From NCBI GenBank assembly GCA_905479495.1, contig CAJQMR010000006.1, forward strand, positions 1-64,000: a stretch of DNA of 64,000 nt, in the 5' to 3' direction. The DNA comes from an uncultured Anaerolineae bacterium (GTDB lineage: Bacteria > Chloroflexota > Anaerolineae > Promineifilales > Promineifilaceae). This document shows, piece after piece, positions 1 through 8,469 of this stretch (positions within the stretch are counted from its first letter, which is position 1; every line of letters starts with the position of its first letter). Made by a program: the position numbers and the translations under genes. A model generated the notes under the pieces. It did not search any database and had not been told where the DNA came from. It saw only the letters and a program-made list of their open reading frames with translations.

Positions 1-730
1 CGGCACCCAGGAGGAGCGCGGCCCCATCCAGCACGGCGCCCGCCGCCACCACCCAGCTTAGGTGTGCCCGAGGGGAGCGAAAAAATACCAACGCGGATAA
101 TGAGGTATGGGTTTCATCAATTTGGGTAAACCAGCGCTCCCAATACTCCCAAAACCCCTGAGACAGTTGGACATTACTTATTCTGTGCAGCCGCCAGACC
201 AGTTCTGGGGCGGTTGGCGGCGATCCGGCGCGCACTTCCAGCAGCGACACTGCTTCTTCCCGTTGGGAGAAGGCCGAATACATGGTGGGCAAATAGGAGA
301 TCAACATGGCCACCAGAATCAAGCCTGTTGTGGCTTCGATGAAGGCCAAAATGGTTTGGGCCATCGTGTCGGCCGTAGAAAAACCAAGGGTAAGGATGGA
401 GGAACCACTGAGTAAAAATGCTTCAGACCAGGGTGTGGTGCCCAAGGCCCAAAACATGCAGGCAAAGCCAATGGTGGTGATGAACAGCCAGGCAGGCACC
501 ATCAGCAGTAAACTGATCGGTGCGTAGATCGCCATCAGGCTGTCTCGCTGTTCATAGGTGGGCAACGCTTTCATCAGCAGCTGAAACAGCTTGCGGACGG
601 AAATAAATACAATCCGGGTAAGCTTTACTGAAGCACTGCGCGGCAGCACAAACGTGCGGGTGGCAGAGATAAAGGTGTAGGCGGCTAAAAAGAGGCCAAG
701 GATGAAGATGAAAATTCGCAGCAGTATCAT
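1..730 (-). CDS. Ion-channel-like membrane protein, 3' end outside window
   Basis: Reading leftward from ATG at 730 gives an open frame of about 243 codons that runs off the window edge. The N-terminus is a hydrophobic helix (residues 3-20). Two more membrane segments lie at about 66-97 and 123-150. Between them, S-G-S-S-I-L-T-L-G-F-S (108-118) resembles the pore helix and selectivity filter of two-TM potassium-channel-type proteins (canonical T-x-G-[YF]-G), with S in place of the last G. A soluble region follows residue 155. Channel-like function is inferred from topology and this one motif. The protein could equally be an unnamed membrane family. Confidence 0.72.
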   Translation of the reverse strand, partial: MILLRIFIFILGLFLAAYTFISATRTFVLPRSASVKLTRIVFISVRKLFQLLMKALPTYEQRDSLMAIYAPISLLLMVPAWLFITTIGFACMFWALGTTPWSEAFLLSGSSILTLGFSTADTMAQTILAFIEATTGLILVAMLISYLPTMYSAFSQREEAVSLLEVRAGSPPTAPELVWRLHRISNVQLSQGFWEYWERWFTQIDETHTSLSALVFFRSPRAHLSWVVAAGAVLDGAALLLGA

Positions 731-754
731 GGGTAGATAATACCGCTGATTGGT

Positions 755-1558
755 TTAGGAGGAAACGGCCGTTACCCTATCCTGGTATTGTCGCGTGAGT
801 TTGTGATTTTCTCCCAGCAAGGCAAAGAGGGACTGCATGACGCCAACCGTCACTGGCTGGTCAATTTCTTCGCCAGCTTCCAATGCTTCAGCCAGGAGGG
901 CAAGCGCCTTTTTAGGATTACGCCGTTCCAGTGCCAACGCTGCTTGCTGGTACAACTTGTCTAACGTGTCTACGCCCGTCAGGGCATCACCATCAGACAC
1001 ATCAACCATGAATTGGGCCAGGGGCAGCAGTTCTTGGGCCGTCTCGAACTGTTCGCCATCGGGGAAATCTTTGAGGAGGGTGAACGCGTTGAGACCATTT
1101 CCCTTTTTTAGCTGATGCTGCGCTTGCTCCAGCCGTTGGGCCGGATCGTCACTGCCCTGAAAGCCAAGGGGTGGGGCCGGGGCCGCCACTGCTTTTTGCA
1201 CAAAGCGGTTGACAAGGCTCTTGGGTAAAACGCCCGTAAATTCGTCAACGATACGGCCGTTTCTAAACATTTTCACTGCCGGAATAGATTGAATATTATA
1301 TTTTCTGGCAATTTGCTGATTGTGTTCTGTATCCAGCTTGGCCAACACAAACGGACTGTCTGGCTCCTCTGCTAAATTTTCTAGGACCGGACCAAGCATC
1401 CGGCAGGGGCCGCACCAGGCTGCCCAAAAATCCACCAGTACCGGCATCTTGTAGGAGCGATTAATCACCTGCACCTGGAACGATTGATCGGTTACTTCTA
1501 GCACGCTCACCTGAGCTGCCGACTTCTTTTTCTTTTTGCCAAAGGAAAACCATTTCAT
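755..1558 (-). CDS. Thioredoxin-fold protein with TPR-like C-terminus (CnoX/YbbN type)
   Basis: A 267-residue protein with a lysine-rich start, a thioredoxin domain (about 17-125) and an alpha-helical C-terminal half resembling the degenerate TPRs of YbbN/CnoX. The redox motif C-G-P-C is intact at 49-52 in the context W-A-A-W-C-G-P-C, and the cis-proline loop S-I-P-A follows near residue 92. Known CnoX proteins protect substrates from oxidative aggregation and pass them to GroEL. Here the intact CxxC suggests a real thiol-disulfide activity, unlike E. coli YbbN. It is likely cytoplasmic. It appears monocistronic, separated from the upstream exporter operon by a hairpin. Confidence 0.88.
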   Translation of the reverse strand: MKWFSFGKKKKKSAAQVSVLEVTDQSFQVQVINRSYKMPVLVDFWAAWCGPCRMLGPVLENLAEEPDSPFVLAKLDTEHNQQIARKYNIQSIPAVKMFRNGRIVDEFTGVLPKSLVNRFVQKAVAAPAPPLGFQGSDDPAQRLEQAQHQLKKGNGLNAFTLLKDFPDGEQFETAQELLPLAQFMVDVSDGDALTGVDTLDKLYQQAALALERRNPKKALALLAEALEAGEEIDQPVTVGVMQSLFALLGENHKLTRQYQDRVTAVSS

Positions 1559-1700
1559 ATGTAAAAACCTAATAGAATTTTGAATTAGAATGGGCGCGAA
1601 ATGGGCTTTTACTTAAGCAAACTACAGAGAAATCGCCCATCGTTTTTCAAAACTTTTTCTGTGGTTTGCTAAATGCCCTTATGTACTTGACGCTTCTAAT

Positions 1701-1741
1701 GGGAAAACCTGACAACTCAACAAGGAGTGTCAGGTTTTCCC
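1701..1741 (-). terminator. Hairpin terminator after the ABC-2 exporter genes
   Basis: A perfect 14-bp inverted repeat (arm GGGAAAACCTGACA, 13-base loop) whose stem carries its own A and T tracts, so it can terminate in either direction. It lies just past the stop of the exporter permease on the minus strand. Confidence 0.7.
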
Positions 1742-1785
1742 TAATTGTTTGATTATATTATTGGATGGCGGATATGCCTGTAAGG

Positions 1786-2976
1786 TTACATACTGTACAG
1801 CAATCGTTCCCGATTGAAGATTTGCATGGCAAAAATAATGCCCACTACCGTCGCCAGTAAATTACCAATGATGCTGAAGAGCACCGCATTGGCGGGCACA
1901 ACCCCACCCAGCGTCAGCACGCCGACCACCGCAGAGGTACCGTAAACGGGGACCAGATAGGCTAGGCTGGCCCCGGTTGGGGGCACAAAGGCAGCGGCCA
2001 TCGCGGTAAACATCACGCCAAACACCACTGGCGTCAGCGCGGATTGGGCATCCTTAAAGGTTTTGGTGCGAATGCTGATCACCATCAGGATGACGTTGGC
2101 GAATAGGGCCAATGGCAAGGAGACCAGGATGGCCTGCAAAATCACGGTCACGGGCAGGGCACCAGCACCATCGGTCATGGATTCGGGCAGCAGATTACTG
2201 GCAATCCAAAAACCAGAAAGGGTTAAGGCGATGGGTACGGCCGTAATCGTAAACACCGAAGCCAATTTGCCCACAAAAATTTCTGTGTCGCTGCTGGGGG
2301 TGACCAGTAACGATTCCAAAGTGCCGCGCTCTTTCTCCCCCGCCGTCACGTCGATGGCAATAAACATACCACCTTGAACGGCCGTAATCGCCACCAAAAT
2401 AGGCAGGAAAAACGAGGCAGCCGCCCCGGCCCGCTGCGCTGGCGAGGCCAAATCAGCCATATCCAGCGTAACAGGGGCGAGCACGGCTAAATCGACATTG
2501 CGTTCTGTCAGGCGCTGTACTGTGATTTGCTGGTTGTAGGCATTCAGCGCCAGCTCCAGCCGCCCTAACGATATGCCGCCGCCAAACAAGCCGCCCGAAG
2601 TTGTGTTGGTCCGCACGATCAGCGTGGCTTCTTGTTCGTCGGCTACGTTTTCACCAAAGCCAGGGGTAAAAATGAGCCCGGCTGCCTCTTCAGCGCTGGC
2701 GATGGTGGCTTCCAGATCGCCGCTAAACGGTTCTAGCTCGATGCCGAACTGAGCAAAGGTGTCGATGAACTCTTCGCCAGCATATTCCAGGCCCTGAACG
2801 GGCAGCACCAGCGTGTCTTCCTGACGGGAATTGATTAAAGAGCCAAGCAGCGGATTGAGGACGGCATAAAAGATGCCCAGAATGAGCGGCACGACCAATG
2901 TTTGGCGCAATCCTTTACGGTCGCGCACGATGTCCATCAATTCTTTTTGCCAGATATTTAAAATGTTATTTAACAT
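1786..2976 (-). CDS. ABC-2 type transporter permease (NatB-like)
   Basis: A 396-residue permease: one N-terminal membrane helix (about 22-45), a roughly 140-residue extracytoplasmic loop, then about five helices from residue 185 onward. The stretch E-K-E-R-G-T-L-E-S-L-L-V-T-P (about 215-228) is the typical cytoplasmic coupling signature of ABC-2 (NatB/YhaP) permeases. It is the last of three co-directional genes with an ATPase and a second permease, so it probably forms one side of a heterodimeric exporter. Substrate is unknown. NatAB relatives export sodium, but the family also carries drugs and lipids. Confidence 0.87.
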   Translation of the reverse strand: MLNNILNIWQKELMDIVRDRKGLRQTLVVPLILGIFYAVLNPLLGSLINSRQEDTLVLPVQGLEYAGEEFIDTFAQFGIELEPFSGDLEATIASAEEAAGLIFTPGFGENVADEQEATLIVRTNTTSGGLFGGGISLGRLELALNAYNQQITVQRLTERNVDLAVLAPVTLDMADLASPAQRAGAAASFFLPILVAITAVQGGMFIAIDVTAGEKERGTLESLLVTPSSDTEIFVGKLASVFTITAVPIALTLSGFWIASNLLPESMTDGAGALPVTVILQAILVSLPLALFANVILMVISIRTKTFKDAQSALTPVVFGVMFTAMAAAFVPPTGASLAYLVPVYGTSAVVGVLTLGGVVPANAVLFSIIGNLLATVVGIIFAMQIFNRERLLYSM

Positions 2977-3049
2977 GATGTTCCTTGTTTTGAGTCTGCA
3001 AGTTTGTGAACTTGCCTGTATCGATCAGATTGCCTTTCTGCCAGTTGCC

Positions 3050-3820
3050 TTAGAGGTTGTTTTTTTGAAGGCTGTATTCACTCCGTTCCAACCCTATCTG
3101 TCCGGCCAGGGTCACAAAGGCGTCTTCCAAATTGTCCTTGCCGGTCTTTTCCATCAGGGCGACAGGTGTACCGAACGCAATGATTTTGCCTTCTACGATG
3201 ATGGCGATGTGGTCGCAGAGTCGTTCCGCCTCGTCCATGTAGTGGGTGCTAAACAGAACGCAGCGCCCCTGGTCACGCATGGTGCGGATCGTGTCGCGCG
3301 TGTCGCGCACGGCCATCACGTCCAGCCCGTTAGTGGGTTCATCCATGATAATGTTGGGCGGATTGTGGACCAGGGCACGCCCCAGCACCACCTTTTGCCG
3401 CTGACCTCGGCTAAACCCCTCGGAACGGCGGTCGGCAATCTCATCCATTTTCAGCTCATCGATGATGGCCTGGACACGATTTTCCAGCTCTTTGCCTTTG
3501 AGGCCGTAGAAACGGCCGTAATAGCGAAACTGTTCCCGGGGTGACAACCGAGGGTACACGCCGTTCATATCTGCCTGCACGCCCAATGCTTGGCGCACGC
3601 CGCGCGGGTCTTGGGTCACGTCGTGGTTGTCTACAATAACGGTGCCAGCCATCGGCTTGATGAGGCCGGAAATCATGCGCAGCGTGGTGGTTTTGCCCGC
3701 GCCATTTGGTCCTAGCAGGCCCGTAATTTGCCCATCTGGGCAGATAAACGAGACATCGTCAACCGCTTTAATGCTGTTGTCGTCACCGTAATATTTTTTC
3801 AAATTCCTAATTTCGATCAT
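3050..3820 (-). CDS. ABC transporter ATP-binding protein (NatA-like)
   Basis: A 256-residue ATPase with all hallmarks: Walker A G-P-N-G-A-G-K-T-T (about 38-46), signature S-R-G-Q-R-Q-K-V, Walker B I-I-M-D-E-P followed by T-N-G-L-D, and H-loop S-T-H. The signature has R in place of the usual G (LSGGQ), as in some NatA relatives. It lies between the two ABC-2 permeases and should power both. The gap to the downstream permease is 73 bases. There is no sign of a fused regulatory domain. Confidence 0.93.
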   Translation of the reverse strand: MIEIRNLKKYYGDDNSIKAVDDVSFICPDGQITGLLGPNGAGKTTTLRMISGLIKPMAGTVIVDNHDVTQDPRGVRQALGVQADMNGVYPRLSPREQFRYYGRFYGLKGKELENRVQAIIDELKMDEIADRRSEGFSRGQRQKVVLGRALVHNPPNIIMDEPTNGLDVMAVRDTRDTIRTMRDQGRCVLFSTHYMDEAERLCDHIAIIVEGKIIAFGTPVALMEKTGKDNLEDAFVTLAGQIGLERSEYSLQKNNL

Positions 3821-3870
3821 TGTTTCTTCCTTGAGTTAACTATTGAAACTTTCATAAGACTGAATACTGA

Positions 3871-4974
3871 TTACTGCAAGCCTGTGCGTCGTAGGTGCCA
3901 CACTAAAACTAGATAAATACCAACGGTCCATGTCAGCAAGATGAGTAAGCTGCTGCCAGAGGCTGCCCAAGAACGGCCGTTCAAAGAATGATTCAGCGCC
4001 TCGACCATATACTGCGTCGGAATTAACCTTAAAATTAAGCGGGTAACTGGTGCTAGACTTTCTATTGATGTGGCGCTAAACCAACTGGGCATGGTGATCA
4101 CCAACACAGCAATACTTGCGGCTGCCTTAACCTGATTTTTGTGCATCAACAGCCCCAGCAGCAGTCCCAGCCCAATCATGAACAGGGTGGTGAGCATAAT
4201 GGCTGTTAATGTAATGCTCCAACTACCTACAAACCCCTGATTTAACAGCGAGACGACCAAAATAACGATCATGGTGAGCGTAAAAGTGGAGATGCCTTTG
4301 CCCATGAGAATATCAGCTTGTGTGGCTGGCGAGCTGAGTAATGCGTGCAGCGTGCCGTTTTCCTTTTCTTCATGCAGCAAATGGGGTAGGGTGCTGCATG
4401 TGACAACGCCAGTTGTTAACAAGGCCATGGTAGTAAACAGAAATTTTTCTATGGAAAAGGGCACCATCTCGTTGCCGCCTGGTTGGTGCGCTTCCCAATT
4501 GAGCTGGACGGCGGGTGCCGGATCGCGCAAAGCGGCCGTTTCTTCCACAAAAAAGCGCTGAAACTTGGCGATGCTGGATGATCGCGCCTCGCTGTTCAGG
4601 TAGATGGTGAGTTCGGGCGAACGGCCGTTGCTGACGGCCGTATCAAACCCAGAGGGCAAAACGATACCCGCCACCGCATCACCGGTTAACTGTTCTAGAA
4701 CGGCCGTTGCTGTGCCCACGCGTTCAATTTCCATATCTTCTAACAAGGCTAGCTGATCAGGCAGTTTAGAACTGCCCTTATCGTAAATAAGCACCCGAAT
4801 TGTGTCGCTGCTGGACAGTGCCGGCATCAAAACTAAAAACACCAGCGAGACAAACAGCGGCACGAAAAGCGAAATCAAATGGTAAGGATGGTTCAGAATG
4901 GTGATGATGTCTTTACGGGCAATCGATAAGATAAGTTGCCATCGAGCAGGCAAGTGCGTTGTTGAAATTTCCAT
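3871..4974 (-). CDS. ABC-2 type transporter permease, second subunit
   Basis: A 367-residue permease with the same layout as the product at 1786-2976: a membrane helix at about 32-52, an external domain to about 180, then five to six helices. The coupling motif E-K-E-N-G-T-L-H-A-L-L-S-S-P lies near 205-218. It is the promoter-proximal gene of the three-gene exporter unit, 50 bases upstream of the ATPase. The two permeases are clearly related but divergent, which suggests a heterodimer rather than a recent duplication. Confidence 0.85.
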   Translation of the reverse strand: MEISTTHLPARWQLILSIARKDIITILNHPYHLISLFVPLFVSLVFLVLMPALSSSDTIRVLIYDKGSSKLPDQLALLEDMEIERVGTATAVLEQLTGDAVAGIVLPSGFDTAVSNGRSPELTIYLNSEARSSSIAKFQRFFVEETAALRDPAPAVQLNWEAHQPGGNEMVPFSIEKFLFTTMALLTTGVVTCSTLPHLLHEEKENGTLHALLSSPATQADILMGKGISTFTLTMIVILVVSLLNQGFVGSWSITLTAIMLTTLFMIGLGLLLGLLMHKNQVKAAASIAVLVITMPSWFSATSIESLAPVTRLILRLIPTQYMVEALNHSLNGRSWAASGSSLLILLTWTVGIYLVLVWHLRRTGLQ

Positions 4975-5263
4975 ACGTCACGTTCTTTTTTGTGGCGGTT
5001 GACATTTTTTAACAGCCAGCGATCAACCTTCTCCGCCCACTATCTTAGTTCACCTGTTGCGCCGCGCCAATGCTCAGCTGCGGTCTGGCAAATCGGGCAA
5101 ATTTGGGATGATGTGCAGTTGTCCGGGTTTGGTATCAGCTACAGACACCACGATAGCAGAATAGGCAGAACACCGCATTATTTTTAGGCTAAACAGCGGC
5201 AAATAAGGCTGAATGGCCGCAAATGCGGGCTGAATGGCACGAAAAATTGGAGGAAAAAGGGGA

Positions 5264-5477
5264 TTAGCTGGCTGGTTTTGGCGGTGCCTGGCGTCGGTGA
5301 CGACGCCACAAAATAAATGTAGCAATCAGCATGAATGCACCCAGCATCCACAACATGGCCTGGCTCCACAAAGTGAGGCTGGAATACGGTCTGCATTTCC
5401 GCTTCAAATTCGGCCCGAAAGTGGCGCGGATACAGCTTGAGCAGCGTGTGGAAGACCAGAATTGCCAGGCGGGTCAT
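5264..5477 (-). pseudogene. Decayed small paralogue of the neighbouring membrane protein
   Basis: The first 33 residues from ATG at 5477 (ending E-M-Q-T-V-F) match the start of the next gene: a helix, then L-Y-P-R-H-F-R-A-E-F, the prefix seen on some FtsX-type permeases. A +1 shift right after F restores a sensible frame coding for a transmembrane helix and basic tail (L-W-M-L-G-A-F-M-L-I-A-T then W-R-R-H-R-R-Q), ending at TAA (5264-5266). N-terminal prefix and C-terminal membrane helix are thus preserved while the middle is missing. Either an internal deletion left this remnant, or it is a tiny gene with a programmed shift. The former is more likely. Confidence 0.55.
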
Positions 5478-5493
5478 GGGTGGGTTGGGGTGA

Positions 5494-6888
5494 TTAACTG
5501 GCTGCGTTGGATGCTGTATCTACTGTGGATGTTTGTGGTCGTTGTGGCGTGGCCTGTTCCAACTGCCAGGCTGCCAACACCAGCCAGATCAACCCTACCG
5601 CCCGTCCGCCTAACCGCACTGTTTCGTACAGGACAACTTCGTTTGTCAACGTCAAAAAGGGCAGCTCGCCTAGCAAAAGGCTAATGGTTCCGGCCTGGTA
5701 AAGAAGGGGGAAGAGGGCGACCAGTACGAGCAGGAGCCAGCCCGATTGAGTACGGCGCAGTCGCCACATACCCAGACCAATCCCCAAGAGACTTAGCAGG
5801 AAAACGGCCGTTACTACCACACCAGCACTCGCTTGAAACTTTGCCAAATCATTTGGCAAAAAGAGGCGCTGGGCGATTTGGCCGGCCCCGATGCTGCCCA
5901 CGATGCCCCAGAATAACAATCGGTAAGCGCGCAAGGAGGAACGGCCGTGGCTTGCCACTAATTTCCGGCGCAGTGCGTGCAGCAGCAAGATGGCTACCAG
6001 CGGCAGCAGCGTTGGCACAAACTCAGACAAAAAGTTTTCCATCAGGCGGGTAAACGAACCGTCGCGGGGAATGTTCACCCAAAACTGCCCGGCAAACGCG
6101 GAGAGCAGGCCGATGATAAGCGCCGCCAGCCCTAAAACCCAGCTTTGCTTCTGCGGCGGCACCCATCGCGCCAGCAAGACCGCTGTTATTGCCAGCCAAA
6201 CCCAGGTGAAGATATAAATGAGCGTCGTGAGGTTTTGGGGCACAAATTCCATATGCAATAGCCAGCTAAACCCAATCGGTGGCAGTAAAACAACCGCGCT
6301 AGCCTGTGGCCAGCGTCCCCCCAGCCAGTAAAAGACGCAAAAAAGTGGCAGAAAATAGATTAGCTCGGCAAACATCATTTGCAGCAGATGCTCTGTTGAG
6401 TTTGCTTCAGTTTGGGCTAGCCCAATGTATTGGGGCAGCAGCATGTAAAACAGCAGGAATGCCACAAAGCCTAACCAGCTGGCTGACCAACCCGGCCAAC
6501 CTCGCCACCAAGCCGCTATCAGCACAACAAACGACGTGCCAAACAGCACCATTTCAACGGCCGTTTGCTTAGCAAAAAGGGCAAAAGCGACAAAAATGAG
6601 GGCCATCATCAGGTAAGGCAGGGCGGCAACGGCCGTTCCCCACCAGGACAGTTTTTCGCTGTCGGGAGAATTAAATGCTGCCTGCTGTGCTGCCCAATGT
6701 TCGCGCAGGCAACTGCTGGGCCAATGGCGCAGCTCGCGGCCAAACGCCACCAGCAGTGCCCGGTTACCGATTGTATTATCCAGCTTTTCGGCAAAAACAT
6801 CAGCCATCTCCGAGCCAAAGGTGGCATAAAAGCGGCCAGGATACAGGCGCAGCATCAATTTATAAAGGATTAGCAGCAAGTTTGTCAT
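5494..6888 (-). CDS. Polytopic membrane protein with permease-prefix N-terminus, PadR-linked
   Basis: A 464-residue integral membrane protein of unknown function. The first 40 residues carry L-Y-P-G-R-F-Y-A-T-F-G-S-E-M-A-D-V-F, the prefix that precedes ADOP/FtsX-like permeases. The rest is about twelve hydrophobic segments (from about 85 to the end) without an FtsX extracellular domain. ATG overlaps the stop of the upstream PadR gene (ATGA), so the two are translationally coupled, the common arrangement for PadR-controlled membrane proteins. A decayed relative lies just downstream. Confidence 0.75.
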   Translation of the reverse strand: MTNLLLILYKLMLRLYPGRFYATFGSEMADVFAEKLDNTIGNRALLVAFGRELRHWPSSCLREHWAAQQAAFNSPDSEKLSWWGTAVAALPYLMMALIFVAFALFAKQTAVEMVLFGTSFVVLIAAWWRGWPGWSASWLGFVAFLLFYMLLPQYIGLAQTEANSTEHLLQMMFAELIYFLPLFCVFYWLGGRWPQASAVVLLPPIGFSWLLHMEFVPQNLTTLIYIFTWVWLAITAVLLARWVPPQKQSWVLGLAALIIGLLSAFAGQFWVNIPRDGSFTRLMENFLSEFVPTLLPLVAILLLHALRRKLVASHGRSSLRAYRLLFWGIVGSIGAGQIAQRLFLPNDLAKFQASAGVVVTAVFLLSLLGIGLGMWRLRRTQSGWLLLVLVALFPLLYQAGTISLLLGELPFLTLTNEVVLYETVRLGGRAVGLIWLVLAAWQLEQATPQRPQTSTVDTASNAAS

Positions 6889-7232
6889 GCGAGTCCTCCA
6901 GATACTTGACGGGCCGTGGTGACCAGGGCATCCATGCGGGCAATTTCCGCATCCAAGATGCGCCGCCCCAGGTCTGTGAGGCGATATGTTTTGCGGATAC
7001 GGCCGTTACCGTTGTCATCAGCCGCTTCGTAGCGCTCGATCCAGGCCTGCTCTAGCATTCGTTTGAGGGCACCGTACAGCGTGCCGGTACTGAGTTCGAG
7101 ACGGCCGTTGCTCAATTCTTCAACTGCCTTCATGATGCTGTAGCCATGTTTTGGCGTAGGCATCAGACTAAGCAAAATGAAGAAGGTGGCTTCACCGAGA
7201 GGTAAGTTTTGTTCGGGGTCCATTTGGTTCAC
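6885..7232 (-). CDS. PadR family transcriptional regulator
   Basis: A 115-residue winged-helix protein with the PadR pattern: L-P-L-G-E-A-T-F-F-I-L-L-S-L near the start, H-G-Y-S-I-M (about 29-34), then L-S-T-G-T-L-Y-G-A-L-K-R-M-L (recognition helix) and a C-terminal dimerisation helix. PadR proteins repress their own operon and release on ligand binding. It is followed with a 4-base overlap by a membrane protein, and a 9-bp inverted repeat lies just upstream of its start. Confidence 0.93.
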   Translation of the reverse strand: MNQMDPEQNLPLGEATFFILLSLMPTPKHGYSIMKAVEELSNGRLELSTGTLYGALKRMLEQAWIERYEAADDNGNGRIRKTYRLTDLGRRILDAEIARMDALVTTARQVSGGLA

Positions 7233-7239
7233 CTAATCC

Positions 7240-7277
7240 AATATGTCGATCAACAATGTGTCGTTGGGCGACATATT
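7240..7277 (-). promoter_or_regulatory. Probable PadR operator
   Basis: Inverted repeat AATATGTCG (7240-7248) and CGACATATT (7269-7277), separated by 20 bases, lies 8 bases upstream of the padR-like start codon. Position and symmetry suit autoregulation by the PadR protein. Inference from sequence only. Confidence 0.55.
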
Positions 7278-7343
7278 AACAAAAAGAGCACTCGTCTGTC
7301 AAATCCAATGCCAGATCTAAGGTGTCAGGCGGAAAGATAAAAC

Positions 7344-8354
7344 TTAAAAATCGAGGAGGTCGCGCAGGTCGCGGGCGGCGCTTTTGCTAAGGGGGATTTC
7401 GATGGGCTCGGTGGCGTCCATCTGGTCGCCGTCTAGAATGAGTGTGTAGCTATCGCGGGTGTAGGCGATCATTTCTTTGATGTGCTGCAAGTTCACCAGA
7501 TAGCTGCGATGGGCGCGGAAGAAGCCGCTGCGGGCCAGCCGGTCTTCTACTTCTGTCAGGGTAAGATGGGTGGGGATACGGCCGTCTTCCGTGTAAAGAT
7601 AGGTACGGCCGTCGTCACTGGTCGCGTACAAAATGTCGGCGGGGTTGACCAGGGCGACTTTACCCTCTAGCCGGGCAGGAATTTTGAAGGGCAGATTGGG
7701 TGGTGTCGGTTGGTCGCCAGGGGTGTAGCTGTGGCTCAGCCGCCCCTGGTTCATAATGATGACGGTGTGGCAAACGGCCGTAACGGCTGCACTTTCGTCG
7801 GCAATTAGCAAAACGGCCGTGCCATCCGCTGCTTGTTGGCGCAGCACCTGGCTAATTAACGAAATGGATGCGGGGGAACTATTGATGAATGGGTCAACCA
7901 AAATGAGAAGTTCTGGTCGGTGCAGGAGCGCGCGCCCCAGCGCCAAACGCCGAGCTAGTTCTGGGGCAAGCTGCTGCACCCGGACATGCGCCTGATCTTG
8001 CAGACCAACCAAGGTCAGCAGCTCAACAGCTCGGCTAAGCGGCAGCCCGTAGAGGCGGCAGTAAAATTCCAGGTTTTGCCGGGCAGTTAGCCGTTCATAC
8101 AGACCATTGTCTGCCTGGAGAATCCCCACCTTTTGAGCAAAAAGGGTGCGCTGTTCAAATGGATTGATGCCCGCCAACCGAATTTGCCCGGCGGTGGGTG
8201 GTGTCAGCCCGGTGAGTAGCTGGATGAAGGTATCTTTGTGTGTAGATGTCAGGCCAGAAACGGCCGTAATTTCACCGGCAGCCACTGTCAGGCTGGGAAT
8301 ATTGATGAGAATATTTTGTTGCACCACTTTTTGCAGTTGGGTTAGTTCGATCAT
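7344..8354 (-). CDS. Degenerate ABC-ATPase domain fused to a LytTR DNA-binding domain
   Basis: I place the start at ATG 8354 (M-I-E-L-T-Q); an upstream TTG would add six residues. Residues 1-215 have the ABC nucleotide-binding fold, but every catalytic motif is damaged. The P-loop reads G-L-T-S-T-H-K-D-T, the signature is L-A-P-E-L-A-R-R-L, and Walker B is L-L-I-L-V-D-P-F without the glutamate. Residues 230-336 are a LytTR domain (F-F-R-A-H-R-S-Y-L-V-N-L is its classic core). This looks like a transcription factor with a non-hydrolysing ABC domain as sensor or partner-binding unit. No cognate permease is adjacent; the next genes are a secreted protein and the PadR unit. Confidence 0.85.
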   Translation of the reverse strand: MIELTQLQKVVQQNILINIPSLTVAAGEITAVSGLTSTHKDTFIQLLTGLTPPTAGQIRLAGINPFEQRTLFAQKVGILQADNGLYERLTARQNLEFYCRLYGLPLSRAVELLTLVGLQDQAHVRVQQLAPELARRLALGRALLHRPELLILVDPFINSSPASISLISQVLRQQAADGTAVLLIADESAAVTAVCHTVIIMNQGRLSHSYTPGDQPTPPNLPFKIPARLEGKVALVNPADILYATSDDGRTYLYTEDGRIPTHLTLTEVEDRLARSGFFRAHRSYLVNLQHIKEMIAYTRDSYTLILDGDQMDATEPIEIPLSKSAARDLRDLLDF

Positions 8355-8383
8355 TGGCGCTAAGTGTAGCAAGGAACTGGTGA

Positions 8384-8424
8384 GAATAAAAAAGAATCCC
8401 TGGAAACGGCCGTTTCCAGGGATT
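8384..8424 (-). terminator. 30-bp perfect palindrome with T-run, terminator of the repeat-protein gene
   Basis: 8395-8424 is a perfect palindrome (half-site AATCCCTGGAAACGG) centred on the iterated octamer. On the minus strand it is followed by a T-rich tract (8394-8384). It lies 45 bases past the stop of the gene at 8470. Confidence 0.8.
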
Positions 8425-8469
8425 GCACTTAGAAATTTTTAGCTTCAGATGACAGGCAACCGTTAAATC

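Noticed and set aside
8146-8442. ORF opposite the ABC-LytTR gene
   Set aside because: Antisense frame, no ribosome site, overlaps the terminator palindrome.
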